A program made the position numbers and the translations under genes. This document shows positions 1 to 8,214 of a stretch of 33,063 bases of DNA, in pieces. Position 1 is the stretch's first letter. Every line of letters begins with the position of its first letter. Location of the stretch: positions 1-33,063 of the forward strand of contig WHTP01000066.1 in NCBI GenBank assembly GCA_009377695.1, written 5' to 3'. The stretch comes from Hyphomicrobiales bacterium (GTDB taxonomy: Bacteria > Pseudomonadota > Alphaproteobacteria > Rhizobiales > Xanthobacteraceae). Below the pieces are notes generated by a model. The model did no database searches and was not told the origin of the DNA. It saw only the letters and a list, made by a program, of their open reading frames with translations.

Positions 1-172
1 GATCGCCCTTCTCGAGCACCACCGATTCCTGGCCAAGCCGGCTGGCCAATATGGCTCGCCTTGCATCGCGCTCGACGACCGCCAGACCCATGATGCGGGT
101 CCAATAGTCCAACTGCTTTTCGAGGTCGGGAGTCGTAAAGGTGGCGTGTGCGAGCCGCTTTACTTGGATCAT
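1..172 (-). CDS. VOC-family (glyoxalase/extradiol dioxygenase-like) protein, N-terminal part
   Basis: The gene is cut by the left window edge, so only its first 57 codons are present. The ATG is complementary to 170-172 and the protein begins MIQVKRLAHATFTTPDLEKQ. This is the usual opening of a vicinal-oxygen-chelate fold: a beta strand with the first metal-binding His (H9, in RLAHATF), then TPDLEKQLDYWTRIMGLAVV, matching the helix and loop of glyoxalase I, fosfomycin-resistance and biphenyl-diol dioxygenase families. The second metal ligand and the substrate pocket lie outside the window, so the reaction cannot be named. It diverges from a GntR/FCD regulator gene 150 bp away, which is the usual layout for a catabolic gene and its repressor. 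The family is clear; the enzyme type is open. Confidence 0.75.
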   Translation of the reverse strand, partial: MIQVKRLAHATFTTPDLEKQLDYWTRIMGLAVVERDARRAILASRLGQESVVLEKGD

Positions 173-241
173 GCGCTTTCACTCCAGACAACAAGCTTGC
201 AACAGAGCGCGGGGCTCTAGCGCGGACGAGCGGTTGTGCGG

Positions 242-254
242 CACAAATTTTGTG
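242..254. promoter_or_regulatory. Candidate GntR operator 1 (CACAAATTTTGTG)
   Basis: This is a perfect 6-bp inverted repeat around a central T, CACAAA-T-TTTGTG, in the space between the divergent VOC and GntR genes. The half-site TTTTGTG recurs in the second palindrome at 300-315. GntR/FCD regulators commonly bind short palindromes near their own promoter, so a regulatory role is inferred from symmetry, recurrence and position only. Confidence 0.45.
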
Positions 255-299
255 TCCACGCGCAACCGCTGAACCCGCAGCGAATTGACGTAAAGCATC

Positions 300-315
300 G
301 TTTTGTGCATAAAAC
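300..315. promoter_or_regulatory. Candidate GntR operator 2 (GTTTTGTGCATAAAAC)
   Basis: This 16-bp palindrome has one mismatched pair (G305/T310) and lies 6 bp before the ATG of the GntR gene. It shares the half-site TTTTGTG with the palindrome at 242-254. A protein bound here would cover the translation and transcription start of the regulator gene, which suits autoregulation. This is an inference from sequence symmetry. Confidence 0.4.
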
Positions 316-321
316 AAGCAT

Positions 322-1064
322 ATGCGCGCAAAAGACGCAAATGAGCGCTTCATTGAGCTTGCGGCCGCTTCGCCCGAGAGCGCGACCCCGCTCTCCGAGC
401 AGGCGTATCAGTTGATCCGGCACGACATCCTGACGGGTCATATTCCGCCAGGCGAAAAGCTCAGGATCGAAGCCCTGCGCACGATGTACGGACTCTCGAA
501 CACGCCGCTGCGGGAGGCGCTCAACCGCCTGGCAGCGGAGCAGCTGGTCATCGCGGATGAGCGGCGGGGATTTCGTTCGACGCCTGTATCAGCGGAAGAC
601 TTTTGGGACCTGACCACGTTCCGAATCGCGATCGAGAACGCGGCCCTGATCGATGCGATGCAAAACGGCGATGATGAATGGGAGAGCGGGATCGTGGCCG
701 CATTCCATCGCATGGAAATCTTCCAGGGACGCCTCGGCCGCGACCGCAAGCCAAACGACGAGTGGACTAGTCTAGGCGCCACAAGGAATTTCATATGGCG
801 CTGATCGGGGCTTGCAGCTCGACAAGGATGATTGCCGCATGCTCGGCCATGTTCGACCAAGCGGAAAGGTATCGGCGCATCTTGTTCCTTTACCGGCGAG
901 AACCACGCAATGTTCGCGCGGAGCATCAACAGCTGATGCAGCTTACGTTGGCACGCAAAGAGGCCGCGGCCGCGGCTTTGCTCAGAGATCACGTCTTGCG
1001 AACGGCCGAGACCGTGACGGGCATCATCAAGGCCGGCAGATTGCCGACAACGCCTCGGCGCTGA
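322..1064 (+). pseudogene. GntR/FCD-family transcriptional regulator, frameshifted
   Basis: The first frame (322-804) encodes a complete winged helix-turn-helix of the FadR/VanR type: about residues 24-40 (LSEQAYQLIRHDILTGH), then GEKLRIEALRTMYGLSNTPL and REALNRLAAEQLV up to residue 76. The FCD effector domain begins near residue 97, with FAAFHRM-type helices. After PNDEW (757-765) the frame runs into non-homologous residues and stops at 802-804. The missing part continues in another frame from 771 to 1064: RRHKEFHMALIGACSS, then MFDQAERYRR, EHQQLM and RDHV, which carry the expected FCD metal-ligand histidines. Joined, the product would be about 247 residues, normal for the family. The break lies at 766-776, next to an ACTAGTCTAG string, and equals one lost base or two gained bases. 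It may be a real pseudogene or a sequencing error. The likely target is the divergent VOC gene. Confidence 0.8.
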
Positions 1065-1246
1065 ACAGAGTAATTGTTTCTCTGATCAAGTGAGATCGCG
1101 CATGGCAACGGCCACTGCCAGAATGCTTGCGGCGCCTGTCGGCGCTCCGCGCCCTTGCGTGTGTGCGAGGGCGATATGCAAGCCTCGGAGGCGCATTAGC
1201 CCCGCGAGAAGAATGATGCATGTGCGAAATCTCTCCACACTCCGTG

Positions 1247-3421
1247 TCACAAAAAGCTCTGGGGGTCGACGTCCACTTCGAGCTTGATGTTGCCTTTCTT
1301 CTTCGGCGCCTTGGCCATCCATTCGCGCAGATAGGCCGAGAGGTCGTAGGCGCGCGGGGCCTTCACCAGAATGCGGAAGCGATAGCGTCCTCGCACCAGC
1401 GCCAGCGGCGCCTCGGCGGGGCCGAGCACGCGCACGGCTTCGTCGTGCGGCGCCGCTGCCGCGATCCGGCGCGCATGGCTCTCGGTGGCGTGTTTGTCGG
1501 AGCCGGATATCAGCAGGCTCGCAAGGCGCCCGAACGGCGGATAATGCGTCTTTTCGCGCAGCGCGATCTCGGTCGCGTAAAAAGCTTCGCGATCCGACGC
1601 GATCAGCGCCTTCATCACGGGATGCTCGGGCTGATGCGTCTGCAAGAGGCCGATGCCATGGCCTTCCTCGCGGCCGGCGCGGCCGACCACCTGATGCAGA
1701 AGCTGAAATGTGCGCTCCGCCGCGCGCGGATCGCCATTGGAGAGACCGAGATCGGCATCGACGATGCCGACGAGATTGAGCTTCGGGAAGTGGTGCCCCT
1801 TGGCGACGAGCTGCGTGCCGATGATGAGATCGAAGCGCCCTTCGGCGACGTCGTCGAGTTCCTCGCGCAGTCGCTCCATCGACTCCACGAGATCGCTGGA
1901 GAGCACCAGGATGCGCGCGTCGGGAAACAGTTCCGCCGCCTCCTGCTCCAGCCGCTCGACGCCGGGACCGACCGGCGCGAACGATTCAGTCGCATCGCAC
2001 TTCGGGCATCGGTCCGGCAGCGGCATCGCGAAGCCGCAGTGATGGCACACGAGCCGGCGCCGGTAGCGGTGATCGACCAGCCAGGCGTCGCAGTTCGGAC
2101 AGGCCAGCCGGTGGCCACAGCTTCGGCACAGCGTGAGCGGCGCAAAACCGCGGCGGTTAAGGAACAACAATGCCTGCTCGCCGCGCTCGATTGCGCTCTT
2201 CACTGCTTCAGCGAGCCGCGGCGCGATGAAACGCCCGCGCGGCGGGCCCTCGCGCTTGAGATCGATGGGCTCGGTACCGGGAAGATGCTGGCCGCCGAAA
2301 CGCTCCGGCAGATGCAGCTTCTTGTAGCGGCCGCGCCGCGCGTTCACTTCCGTTTCCACCGACGGCGTCGCCGACGCGAGCACGATCGGAATGCCGCTGA
2401 CATTCGCGCGCACCACGGCCATGTCGCGGGCGTGATAGCGCACGCCGTCCTCCTGCTTGTAGGCGGGATCATGCTCCTCATCGACCACGATCAAACCGAG
2501 ATCTTTGTAAGGGAGAAACAGCGCCGAGCGGGCGCCGACCGTGACGGTCGCCCCGCCCGACGCCACCGCCGCCCAGGTGCGCTGGCGCAGTCGCTGCGAG
2601 AGCTGCGAATGCCACTCCGCGGGCGGCACGCCGAAGCGCTCGGCGAAACGGTCGAGCACCTGCGAGGTGAGCGCGATCTCCGGCATCAGGATCAATGCTT
2701 GGCGGCCGCGCCGGATCGTTTCCGCCACGGCTTCCAGATAGACGGCGGTCTTACCGGAACCAGTGACACCGTCGAGCAGCGTTGCCGAGTAGCCACCGGT
2801 AACAATGGTTGCACGCAAGGCATCGGCTGCGGCGCGCTGCGCCTCCGACAGGTCGGGCTGCGCGAAACCGGGATCGGGCACCGGCGCGACCGAATCGGGT
2901 GGCAGCACCAAAGTCTCAAGCGCCCCTTCATCGATCAAACCATCGATGACGCCGGCCGACACGCCCGCCTCCTCGGCGATCTCGCCCTTGCTGCGCGTGA
3001 GCCCGTCGGCGCAGACCGCCAGCACCCGGTTGCGCGCCGCCGTCATCCGTTTCGGATGCGGACCGGCCAGCCGCACGCCGATGCGTTCACGCGCAGGGCC
3101 CAAATGCTCGCCCATGCGCAGCGCCATGCGCACGATCATTCCACGCGGCGAGAGCGTGTAGTTCGACACCCAATCCACGAATTTGCGCAGCTCGGCTTTC
3201 AGCGGCGGCACATCGAGTTTGTCGACGATGTCCTTGAGGCGGTTGTCGAGGCGCGGATTGGGGTTGTCGTTCTCCGCCCACACCACGCCCAGCGCCTCGC
3301 GTGGCCCGAGCGGCACCGACACGATGTCGCCGGGCGCTACGTCCATTCCGGGCGGCACCACATAGGAATAGGCCTGGTCGAGCGCGACCGGCACCAGGAC
3401 ATCGACGACACGGCGTTTCAT
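1247..3421 (-). CDS. priA: Primosomal protein N' (PriA replication-restart helicase)
   Basis: PriA is a DEAH-type 3'-5' helicase that recognises stalled forks and D-loops and reloads the replicative helicase. The 724-residue product is close to the E. coli length. The N-terminal 3'DNA-binding domain (VVDVLVPVALDQAYSYVVP) is followed by Walker A GVTGSGKT at about 217-224 and the Walker B/DEEH box VVDEEHDPAYKQ. A zinc-binding region at about 432-478 has the pattern CRSCGH, CPNCD, CHHCG and CPKC. Helicase motifs V/VI follow (IGTQLVAKGHHFP; QVVGRAGR). The ATG at 3419-3421 is the first in frame and fits the family N-terminus. It is divergent from xerC with about 155 bp between them. A 747-codon open frame on the opposite strand is a GC-rich shadow and not a gene. 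Confidence 0.97.
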   Translation of the reverse strand: MKRRVVDVLVPVALDQAYSYVVPPGMDVAPGDIVSVPLGPREALGVVWAENDNPNPRLDNRLKDIVDKLDVPPLKAELRKFVDWVSNYTLSPRGMIVRMALRMGEHLGPARERIGVRLAGPHPKRMTAARNRVLAVCADGLTRSKGEIAEEAGVSAGVIDGLIDEGALETLVLPPDSVAPVPDPGFAQPDLSEAQRAAADALRATIVTGGYSATLLDGVTGSGKTAVYLEAVAETIRRGRQALILMPEIALTSQVLDRFAERFGVPPAEWHSQLSQRLRQRTWAAVASGGATVTVGARSALFLPYKDLGLIVVDEEHDPAYKQEDGVRYHARDMAVVRANVSGIPIVLASATPSVETEVNARRGRYKKLHLPERFGGQHLPGTEPIDLKREGPPRGRFIAPRLAEAVKSAIERGEQALLFLNRRGFAPLTLCRSCGHRLACPNCDAWLVDHRYRRRLVCHHCGFAMPLPDRCPKCDATESFAPVGPGVERLEQEAAELFPDARILVLSSDLVESMERLREELDDVAEGRFDLIIGTQLVAKGHHFPKLNLVGIVDADLGLSNGDPRAAERTFQLLHQVVGRAGREEGHGIGLLQTHQPEHPVMKALIASDREAFYATEIALREKTHYPPFGRLASLLISGSDKHATESHARRIAAAAPHDEAVRVLGPAEAPLALVRGRYRFRILVKAPRAYDLSAYLREWMAKAPKKKGNIKLEVDVDPQSFL

Positions 3422-3576
3422 GGGCCCATCCGGCGCGATTCTCCGCGCTTAAGAAAGGGGTAGGATGCGGGTGTGATTATGCCCATTGTGTCAAGGGCGC
3501 TCGTTTGAGTCGCTACAAGGTCAGCGAACTCAGCGCGGCACGCAATAAGCTTCATTCACGTTACGGATCGTGGCAC

Positions 3577-4539
3577 GTGACAAAGACCGATAGCGAGCTC
3601 TCCTTCCCCTTCGCTGCGAATGACGTCGTGGCTCAGCTGGTGCGCTGGCAGGCCTTCCTCGCCGGCGAGCGGCGCATGTCGCCGAAGACGGTCGAGGCCT
3701 ATGCGCGCGACGCCAGCCAGTTCCTTGCCTTCCTCGCGGAGCATTTCGGCGGCAAAGTCACGCTCGCGCGCCTGCCCAAGCTGACGCCGGCGGACGTCCG
3801 GGCCTTCATGGCCTCGCGGCGCGCGGGCGGGATCGGCAGCCGTTCGCTCATGCGTGCACTGGCCGGGATGCGCTCGTTCACGCGCTTCCTCGAACGGGAG
3901 GGCAAGGGCCGCGTCGGCGCACTGTCCGCCGTGCGCGCGCCGAAGATCGCGAAGACGCTGCCGAGGCCGCTCAGCGTGAGTTCAGCGAAGCAGTTCGCCG
4001 ATGCCGACCTGCGCGCCGGCGAGGAGCGCGAGCCCTGGGTGTTCGCGCGCGATGCCGCAGTGCTCGCGCTGCTCTACGGGTCCGGCCTGCGCATCTCGGA
4101 GGCGCTCGGGCTTAAGCGCAAGGCCGTGCCCGCGCCCGGCAAAGGCGATTCCATCACCGTCACCGGCAAGGGCAACAAGCAGCGCATGGTGCCGGTGCTG
4201 CCGCAGGTGCTCGGGCTCATTGCCGATTACATCAAACTTTGCCCCTACGACCTGCCGCCGGACGGCGTGCTGTTCGTCGGTGCGCGCGGCGGTCCGCTCT
4301 CGCCGCGTATCGTGCAGCTTGCGATGGCGCGGCTGCGCGGCGCACTCGGGCTGCCGGAAACGGCGACGCCGCATGCGCTGCGGCACTCGTTCGCGACCCA
4401 TCTGCTTGCGCGCGGCGGCGACCTGCGCGCGATCCAGGAGCTGCTCGGTCACGCCTCGCTGTCGACGACGCAAATCTATACCGCGATCGACGCCGAGCGG
4501 CTGATGGACGTCTACCGCAGCACGCATCCGCGGGCGTGA
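3577..4539 (+). CDS. xerC: Tyrosine recombinase XerC
   Basis: XerC acts with XerD at dif to resolve chromosome dimers during division. I chose the GTG at 3577 (product VTKTDSE..., 320 residues), because it gives the normal XerC length and has a GGA about 8-10 bases upstream; the frame itself is open much further back. The core-binding SAM-like domain covers about residues 12-110 (LVRWQAFLAGERRMSPKTV; TPADVRAFMASRR). The catalytic domain has the complete set of active residues: R172 (GSGLRISEAL), K198 (GKGNKQR), H266 and R269 (HALRHSFATHLL), H292 (GHASLSTTQ) and nucleophile Y301 (IYT). Its place beside priA, with no phage or transposon genes near, argues for the housekeeping enzyme and not a mobile integrase. 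XerD cannot be excluded by sequence alone. Confidence 0.92.
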   Translation: MTKTDSELSFPFAANDVVAQLVRWQAFLAGERRMSPKTVEAYARDASQFLAFLAEHFGGKVTLARLPKLTPADVRAFMASRRAGGIGSRSLMRALAGMRSFTRFLEREGKGRVGALSAVRAPKIAKTLPRPLSVSSAKQFADADLRAGEEREPWVFARDAAVLALLYGSGLRISEALGLKRKAVPAPGKGDSITVTGKGNKQRMVPVLPQVLGLIADYIKLCPYDLPPDGVLFVGARGGPLSPRIVQLAMARLRGALGLPETATPHALRHSFATHLLARGGDLRAIQELLGHASLSTTQIYTAIDAERLMDVYRSTHPRA

Positions 4540-4556
4540 TCCGTCCTCCGCACGCA

Positions 4557-5324
4557 TCACCCACGCACCAGGCCGCCGTTCACGTGCAGCGTCTGGCCGG
4601 TAATGAAGGCCGCGTCATCGCTGGTCAGGAACGAGACGGTGCCGACCAGATCGGCCGGCACCTGCACGCGCGGGATCGCCTGCCGGGCCGCTGCCGCGGC
4701 GAATGATTTTTCCATGTCGGTCTCGCCCGGGCGCGGGCCGCGCGCCATGGCGCCGGGCGTGCGGGTGAACGCCGGCGCAATCGCGTTCACCGTGATGCCG
4801 TGCGGCCCGAGCTCGGTCGCGAGCGCACGGGTCAATCCGATCATGCCGCCCTTGCTCGCAATGTAATGCGAGAAGCCCGACGCGCCGGTGAAAAACGTGC
4901 TGGATGCCATGTTGATGATGCGACCGCATCCGCGCCGTTTCATGCCCGGCACGAAGGCCGAGCAGGTCAGGAAAGCGGAGTCGAGATTGATCGACAGCGT
5001 GCGCCGCCAGTCTTCGAAGGTCATTTCCTCCAAGAGCTGCAGCTTGAAGATGCCGGCATTGTTGATGAGGATGTCGCAGCGGCCACACGCCTTCTCGACG
5101 TCGGCGGCAAGCGCGCTCACCGCATCCGGCGACGCCACGTCGCAGTGGACGAACACCGCGCGGCGTCCGGCCGTCTCGACGAGCCTCACCGTCTCGTCCG
5201 CCGGCTGCACGTCAGCGATGACGATATCTGCGCCGTCCTCCGCCAGCCGCTGCGCATACGCCTGCCCGATACCGGACGCCGCGCCGGTGATGACTGCAAC
5301 CTTGTCGTGATGGGATTTCGCCAT
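4557..5324 (-). CDS. SDR-family NAD(P)-dependent oxidoreductase
   Basis: This is a classical short-chain dehydrogenase/reductase of 255 residues. It has the Rossmann motif TGAASGIG (13-20), NNAG (88-91), the catalytic Asn in SINL (N113), Ser at 141/142 (NMASS), and the YxxxK pair Y154/K158 (HYIASKGG). The C-terminal GQTLHVNGG is typical of FabG-like members. An acidic Asp (IADV, about D38) after the second beta strand points to NAD rather than NADP. The start at 5322-5324 is preceded by a strong GGGGGAGG ribosome site; 14 upstream codons are probably not translated. It follows lpdA by 51 bp on the same strand and may be co-transcribed. The substrate cannot be told from sequence; genes of this type are often called 3-oxoacyl-ACP reductase or glucose dehydrogenase without proof. 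Confidence 0.9.
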   Translation of the reverse strand: MAKSHHDKVAVITGAASGIGQAYAQRLAEDGADIVIADVQPADETVRLVETAGRRAVFVHCDVASPDAVSALAADVEKACGRCDILINNAGIFKLQLLEEMTFEDWRRTLSINLDSAFLTCSAFVPGMKRRGCGRIINMASSTFFTGASGFSHYIASKGGMIGLTRALATELGPHGITVNAIAPAFTRTPGAMARGPRPGETDMEKSFAAAAARQAIPRVQVPADLVGTVSFLTSDDAAFITGQTLHVNGGLVRG

Positions 5325-5337
5325 TCCTTGCCTCCCC

Positions 5338-5351
5338 CTCGCGAAAGCGAG
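5338..5351. other. Small GAAA-tetraloop hairpin before the SDR gene
   Basis: CTCGC-GAAA-GCGAG is a perfect 5-bp stem closed by a GNRA loop, located between the lpdA stop and the SDR ribosome site. On the minus-strand mRNA the loop would read TTTC, and no T-run follows, so it is not a convincing terminator. It could shape the SDR leader. Confidence 0.35.
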
Positions 5352-5355
5352 AGGC

Positions 5356-5381
5356 AAGGATATCACATAAGGATATCACAT
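5356..5381. repeat. Perfect 13-bp tandem duplication at the lpdA stop codon
   Basis: AAGGATATCACAT occurs twice in a row (5356-5368 and 5369-5381). The lpdA stop codon lies in the right-hand copy (minus strand ATG TGA), so the duplication repeats the last codon-plus-stop and leaves the protein end unchanged. It looks like a recent slippage event. Confidence 0.9.
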
Positions 5382-6797
5382 ATGGATCGCGCGTTTGCCG
5401 ACCGCGAGCGCGGCTTCCTTCACCGCCTCCGGCAAGGTCGGATGCGCGTGGCAGGTGCGCGCGATGTCTTCTGCCGACGCGCCGAACTCCATCGCCACCG
5501 CCGCTTCGGCGATCATGTTGCCGGCGTCGGCACCGAGGACGTGCACGCCCAGCACGCGATCGGTCTTGGCGTCCGCCAGGATCTTCACGAAGCCTTCGGT
5601 CTGCTGGTTGGCCTTGGCGCGGCCATTCGCCGTGAACGGGAATTTCCCGACATTGTAGGCGATGCCGGCCTGCTTGAGCTCCTCCTCGGATTTTCCGACC
5701 GAGGCCAGTTCCGGATAGGTGTAGATCACGTTCGGGATTACGTCGTAGTTCACGTGACCGGCTTGGCCGGCGAGGATTTCCGCCACCGCCACGCCCTCGT
5801 CCTCGGCCTTGTGCGCGAGCATCAGCCCCGCGATCACGTCGCCGATGGCGTAGATGCCGGGAACATTGGTCGCGAAGTGCTCATCCACGATCACGCGGCC
5901 GCGGTTGTCCGTCTTCACGCCGGCCTCATCGAGGCCGAGCCCTTCAGTGTAGGGCACCCGGCCGACCGCGACCAGCACGACGTCCGTTTCGATCGTTTCC
6001 ACCGCGCCATCCTTTTTGTCATTTGCGGCCGGCTCGACCGTGACCTTGAGCTTCTTGCCGGAGGAATCGACGCCGGTGACCTTCGACGACAGCTTGAACG
6101 CGATGCCCTGCTTTTCGAGCAGACGCTGGAAGTTCTTCGCGACGTCGAGATCGATGCCGGGAACGATGCGGTCGAGGAATTCGACCACCGTCACCTGCGC
6201 GCCGAGGCGGCGCCAGACCGAGCCGAGCTCAAGCCCGATCACGCCCGCCCCGACCACGATCAGCTTTTCCGGAACCTTGGCAAGCGTGAGCGCACCGGTC
6301 GACGACACGATCCGCTTCTCGTCGATGTCGATGCCTTTCAGCCGCGTCACGTCTGAGCCGGTGGCGATGACGATGGCCTTGGTCTCCAGCGTCTGCACCT
6401 TGCCGTCCGCGCTCTTCACCTCGACCTTGCCGGGGCCGATGATGCGGCCGACGCCTCGCACGGCATCGACCTTGTTCTTCTTCAGGAGAAAATCGACGCC
6501 CTTGACGTTGCCGTCGACGGCGTCGTCCTTGAATTTCAGCATCGCGCCGAGATCGAGCGATGGCTTGCCGACCTTGATGCCCATCTTCGGGAACGCGTGA
6601 GCCGCCTCCTCGAACTGCTCGGACGCGTGCAGCAGCGCCTTCGAGGGAATGCAGCCGACATTCAGGCAAGTGCCGCCGAAGGTGTTGTCCTTCTCCACCA
6701 CCGCCGTCTTGAGCCCAAGCTGCGCCGCGCGGATCGCGCAGACATAGCCGCCGGGGCCCGTGCCGATAACTACAACATCGTATCTCGAATCGGCCAT
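5376..6797 (-). CDS. lpdA: Dihydrolipoyl dehydrogenase (E3)
   Basis: E3 reoxidises the dihydrolipoyl arms of 2-oxoacid dehydrogenase complexes, passing electrons to NAD through FAD and a redox disulfide. The 473-residue product has the FAD motif [14 protein letters not shown] (8-21) and the redox-active pair C44/C49 in [13 protein letters not shown]. The NAD-binding motif is [14 protein letters not shown], and the second FAD motif is IYAIGDV. The C-terminal dimer interface holds the catalytic dyad H452/E457 ([10 protein letters not shown]). I start at [10 protein letters not shown] (6797), which fits the family; 22 more codons are open upstream. No good Shine-Dalgarno is visible before either start. 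It lies downstream of sucA-sucB on the same strand but is separated by a plus-strand serine hydrolase, so it may have its own promoter. It probably serves the OGDH complex encoded here. Confidence 0.97.
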   Translation of the reverse strand: MADSRYDVVVIGTGPGGYVCAIRAAQLGLKTAVVEKDNTFGGTCLNVGCIPSKALLHASEQFEEAAHAFPKMGIKVGKPSLDLGAMLKFKDDAVDGNVKGVDFLLKKNKVDAVRGVGRIIGPGKVEVKSADGKVQTLETKAIVIATGSDVTRLKGIDIDEKRIVSSTGALTLAKVPEKLIVVGAGVIGLELGSVWRRLGAQVTVVEFLDRIVPGIDLDVAKNFQRLLEKQGIAFKLSSKVTGVDSSGKKLKVTVEPAANDKKDGAVETIETDVVLVAVGRVPYTEGLGLDEAGVKTDNRGRVIVDEHFATNVPGIYAIGDVIAGLMLAHKAEDEGVAVAEILAGQAGHVNYDVIPNVIYTYPELASVGKSEEELKQAGIAYNVGKFPFTANGRAKANQQTEGFVKILADAKTDRVLGVHVLGADAGNMIAEAAVAMEFGASAEDIARTCHAHPTLPEAVKEAALAVGKRAIHM

Positions 6798-6883
6798 AGA
6801 GTTCACTATCCTGTCACCCATCAGTCGTGCGCGATGAAGCGGCGGCGACATTGCCCGAAGCAAGCAACGCAGGCAATCCTCTG

Positions 6884-7981
6884 ATGACGCCGCTCAGGCA
6901 TACATTGGTATCAATCCTGACTGTGACAACCGCGATCGCGCTGGTTGCCGCTGTCGCCCGTTCGGGGCCGCAATTTTCCGACGCCTATGGCAGAGCCTTC
7001 GATGCATGGATCGCGAAGCACCGTCCGACGACCGCAATCGCCGCGGTGCGCCATCAAGGACAGACCGTGTTCCTCAAAGGTCATCGCGCCGATCCGCGCG
7101 CGCCTTCGCTGATCGGGAGCATGTCGAAGCCGATCACCGGCGTCTGTATCGCCACGCTGATCCGCGACGGCAAGCTTACGTTCACCACCCCGTTGCGCGA
7201 CGCGCTGGCCGGCTACTTCCGCCGCCACGGTGCGCCAGCGGATCGCCGGCTCGAGACCGTGACGGTCGAACAGCTCTTGACGCACCGTTCGGGGCTCCTT
7301 GGCAACGACGAAGGCGATCCGATGCAGGACATCTGGCGTCGCGGCGCGGCGCAGGGCACAGCGCATATCGCCTCGCTGGAACCCCTTCTCGCCGAGCACT
7401 TCAGGCATCCGCTGGCGTACGCGCCGGGTAGCCACAGCTCCTACACCAACACTGGCTTTGTCGTGTTGAGCGCCATCATCGAAGAGGCGAGCGGCAAGCC
7501 CCACGAGAGCTATTGCCGGGAGGCCGTGTTTGCCCCGCTCGGAATCGCGAGCGCACGGCTGCATCCGGACTGGGCGCAGTTCTCCGGGGCGCGGGGATGG
7601 ATCATCGCGGCGGCGGACTACCTGGTCTTTCTCGATGTTTTTGATCCGAAGAATCCGTTTCTCGGCGACGGCGTGAAGGCGTGGATCGCCGCGGGCGAGA
7701 CAAGATGGGACCCGAATTATCGCGGCCAATTTGATGGCCTGGGGATCCCAACCACTATTTTCCCGAACGGTTGGCGCGTGCTCCATAGCGGGATCCTGAA
7801 TTTCAAGGGCAAAGGACCGCATGGGCAGCCGATCGAGGCGGTGATCCACAGCCATGCCTATCGCGAACCGACGGGCGTCAGTGCGTTCCACGCAATGACT
7901 CCGGCCGAGGCGGACAGTCCCGCCTTAGGTGAACTTGATGAGGCGCTGCGGCGGGTACATGACCGATTGCTGAAGCAGTGA
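6884..7981 (+). CDS. Serine hydrolase, beta-lactamase/class C penicillin-binding family
   Basis: The 365-residue protein starts with a hydrophobic signal or anchor ([21 protein letters not shown], residues about 8-28), so it is exported. The catalytic Ser and Lys are in GSMSKPITG (S79xxK82), the second motif is Y187-T-N189 ([12 protein letters not shown]), and HSGILNF may act as the third. These mark the beta-lactamase/DD-peptidase/esterase fold (Pfam Beta-lactamase family). The conserved PAPG-type segment ([14 protein letters not shown]) and the HRSGL stretch are also typical. The true start is probably [10 protein letters not shown] at 6884; the frame is open from 6827, overlapping the lpdA leader. 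It is on the opposite strand within the sucB-lpdA interval, hence regulated separately. The substrate is unknown; EstB-like esterases and DD-endopeptidases share this pattern. Confidence 0.85.
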   Translation: MTPLRHTLVSILTVTTAIALVAAVARSGPQFSDAYGRAFDAWIAKHRPTTAIAAVRHQGQTVFLKGHRADPRAPSLIGSMSKPITGVCIATLIRDGKLTFTTPLRDALAGYFRRHGAPADRRLETVTVEQLLTHRSGLLGNDEGDPMQDIWRRGAAQGTAHIASLEPLLAEHFRHPLAYAPGSHSSYTNTGFVVLSAIIEEASGKPHESYCREAVFAPLGIASARLHPDWAQFSGARGWIIAAADYLVFLDVFDPKNPFLGDGVKAWIAAGETRWDPNYRGQFDGLGIPTTIFPNGWRVLHSGILNFKGKGPHGQPIEAVIHSHAYREPTGVSAFHAMTPAEADSPALGELDEALRRVHDRLLKQ

Positions 7982-8015
7982 CGAGTCGCGCCATTTTCCA
8001 AGCGGTCAATTTCGA

Positions 8016-8188
8016 TCCGTCATCCTGAGGCGCGAGCCATCGCGCGTTCAGCGCGTATGGCGAGCCTCGAAGGATGCATGGCCCCCCATGTTGAGACAGC
8101 GCGGGCCGTCGCCCTTCGAGGCCCTCGCTATAGCGAGTCCAAGACGCGCGTAAACGCGCTGATGGCTCGGGCACCTCAGGGTGACGGA
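8016..8188. repeat. Intergenic palindromic repeat element (type 1)
   Basis: The whole stretch is one imperfect palindrome of 173 bp. Its ends TCCGTCATCCTGAGG (8016-8030) and CCTCAGGGTGACGGA (8174-8188) differ by one base when folded. Further inward, GAGCCAT (8034-8040) pairs with ATGGCTC (8162-8168), and GCCTCGAAGG (8064-8073) pairs perfectly with CCTTCGAGGC (8113-8122). Each arm has its own small hairpin (GCCAT...ATGGC at 8036-8061; CTCGCTATAGCGAG at 8124-8137; GCGCG-TAAA-CGCGC at 8146-8159). It fills the gap between two convergent genes. I recall very similar TGAGG...CTCGAAGG elements as abundant in Bradyrhizobium relatives. Confidence 0.8.
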
Positions 8189-8214
8189 TATAGGCTGGAG
8201 CCCGAATGTCGCGC

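Noticed and set aside
1090-1287. Small plus-strand frame between the GntR and priA genes
   Set aside because: It runs into the antisense of the priA end, has no ribosome site and shows an Arg/Ala-rich composition typical of GC-rich noise.
1220-3463. A 747-codon open frame on the plus strand opposite priA
   Set aside because: It is a GC-rich shadow of priA with no family resemblance and a His/Arg-rich composition; priA has all its motifs.
3577-4539. Tyrosine recombinase as sign of an integrated mobile element
   Set aside because: It is the housekeeping XerC beside priA; there is no tRNA, attachment-site repeat, phage gene or transposase near.
5338-5351. CTCGCGAAAGCGAG as the terminator of lpdA
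   Set aside because: The stem is only 5 bp and no T-run follows on the minus strand.
4800-6356. A 518-codon plus-strand open frame opposite the SDR and lpdA genes
   Set aside because: It crosses two well-supported minus-strand genes, and its residues are the antisense of their conserved motifs.
8016-8188. Repeat series as a CRISPR array
   Set aside because: The repeats are inverted arms of one palindrome, not direct repeats with unique spacers.
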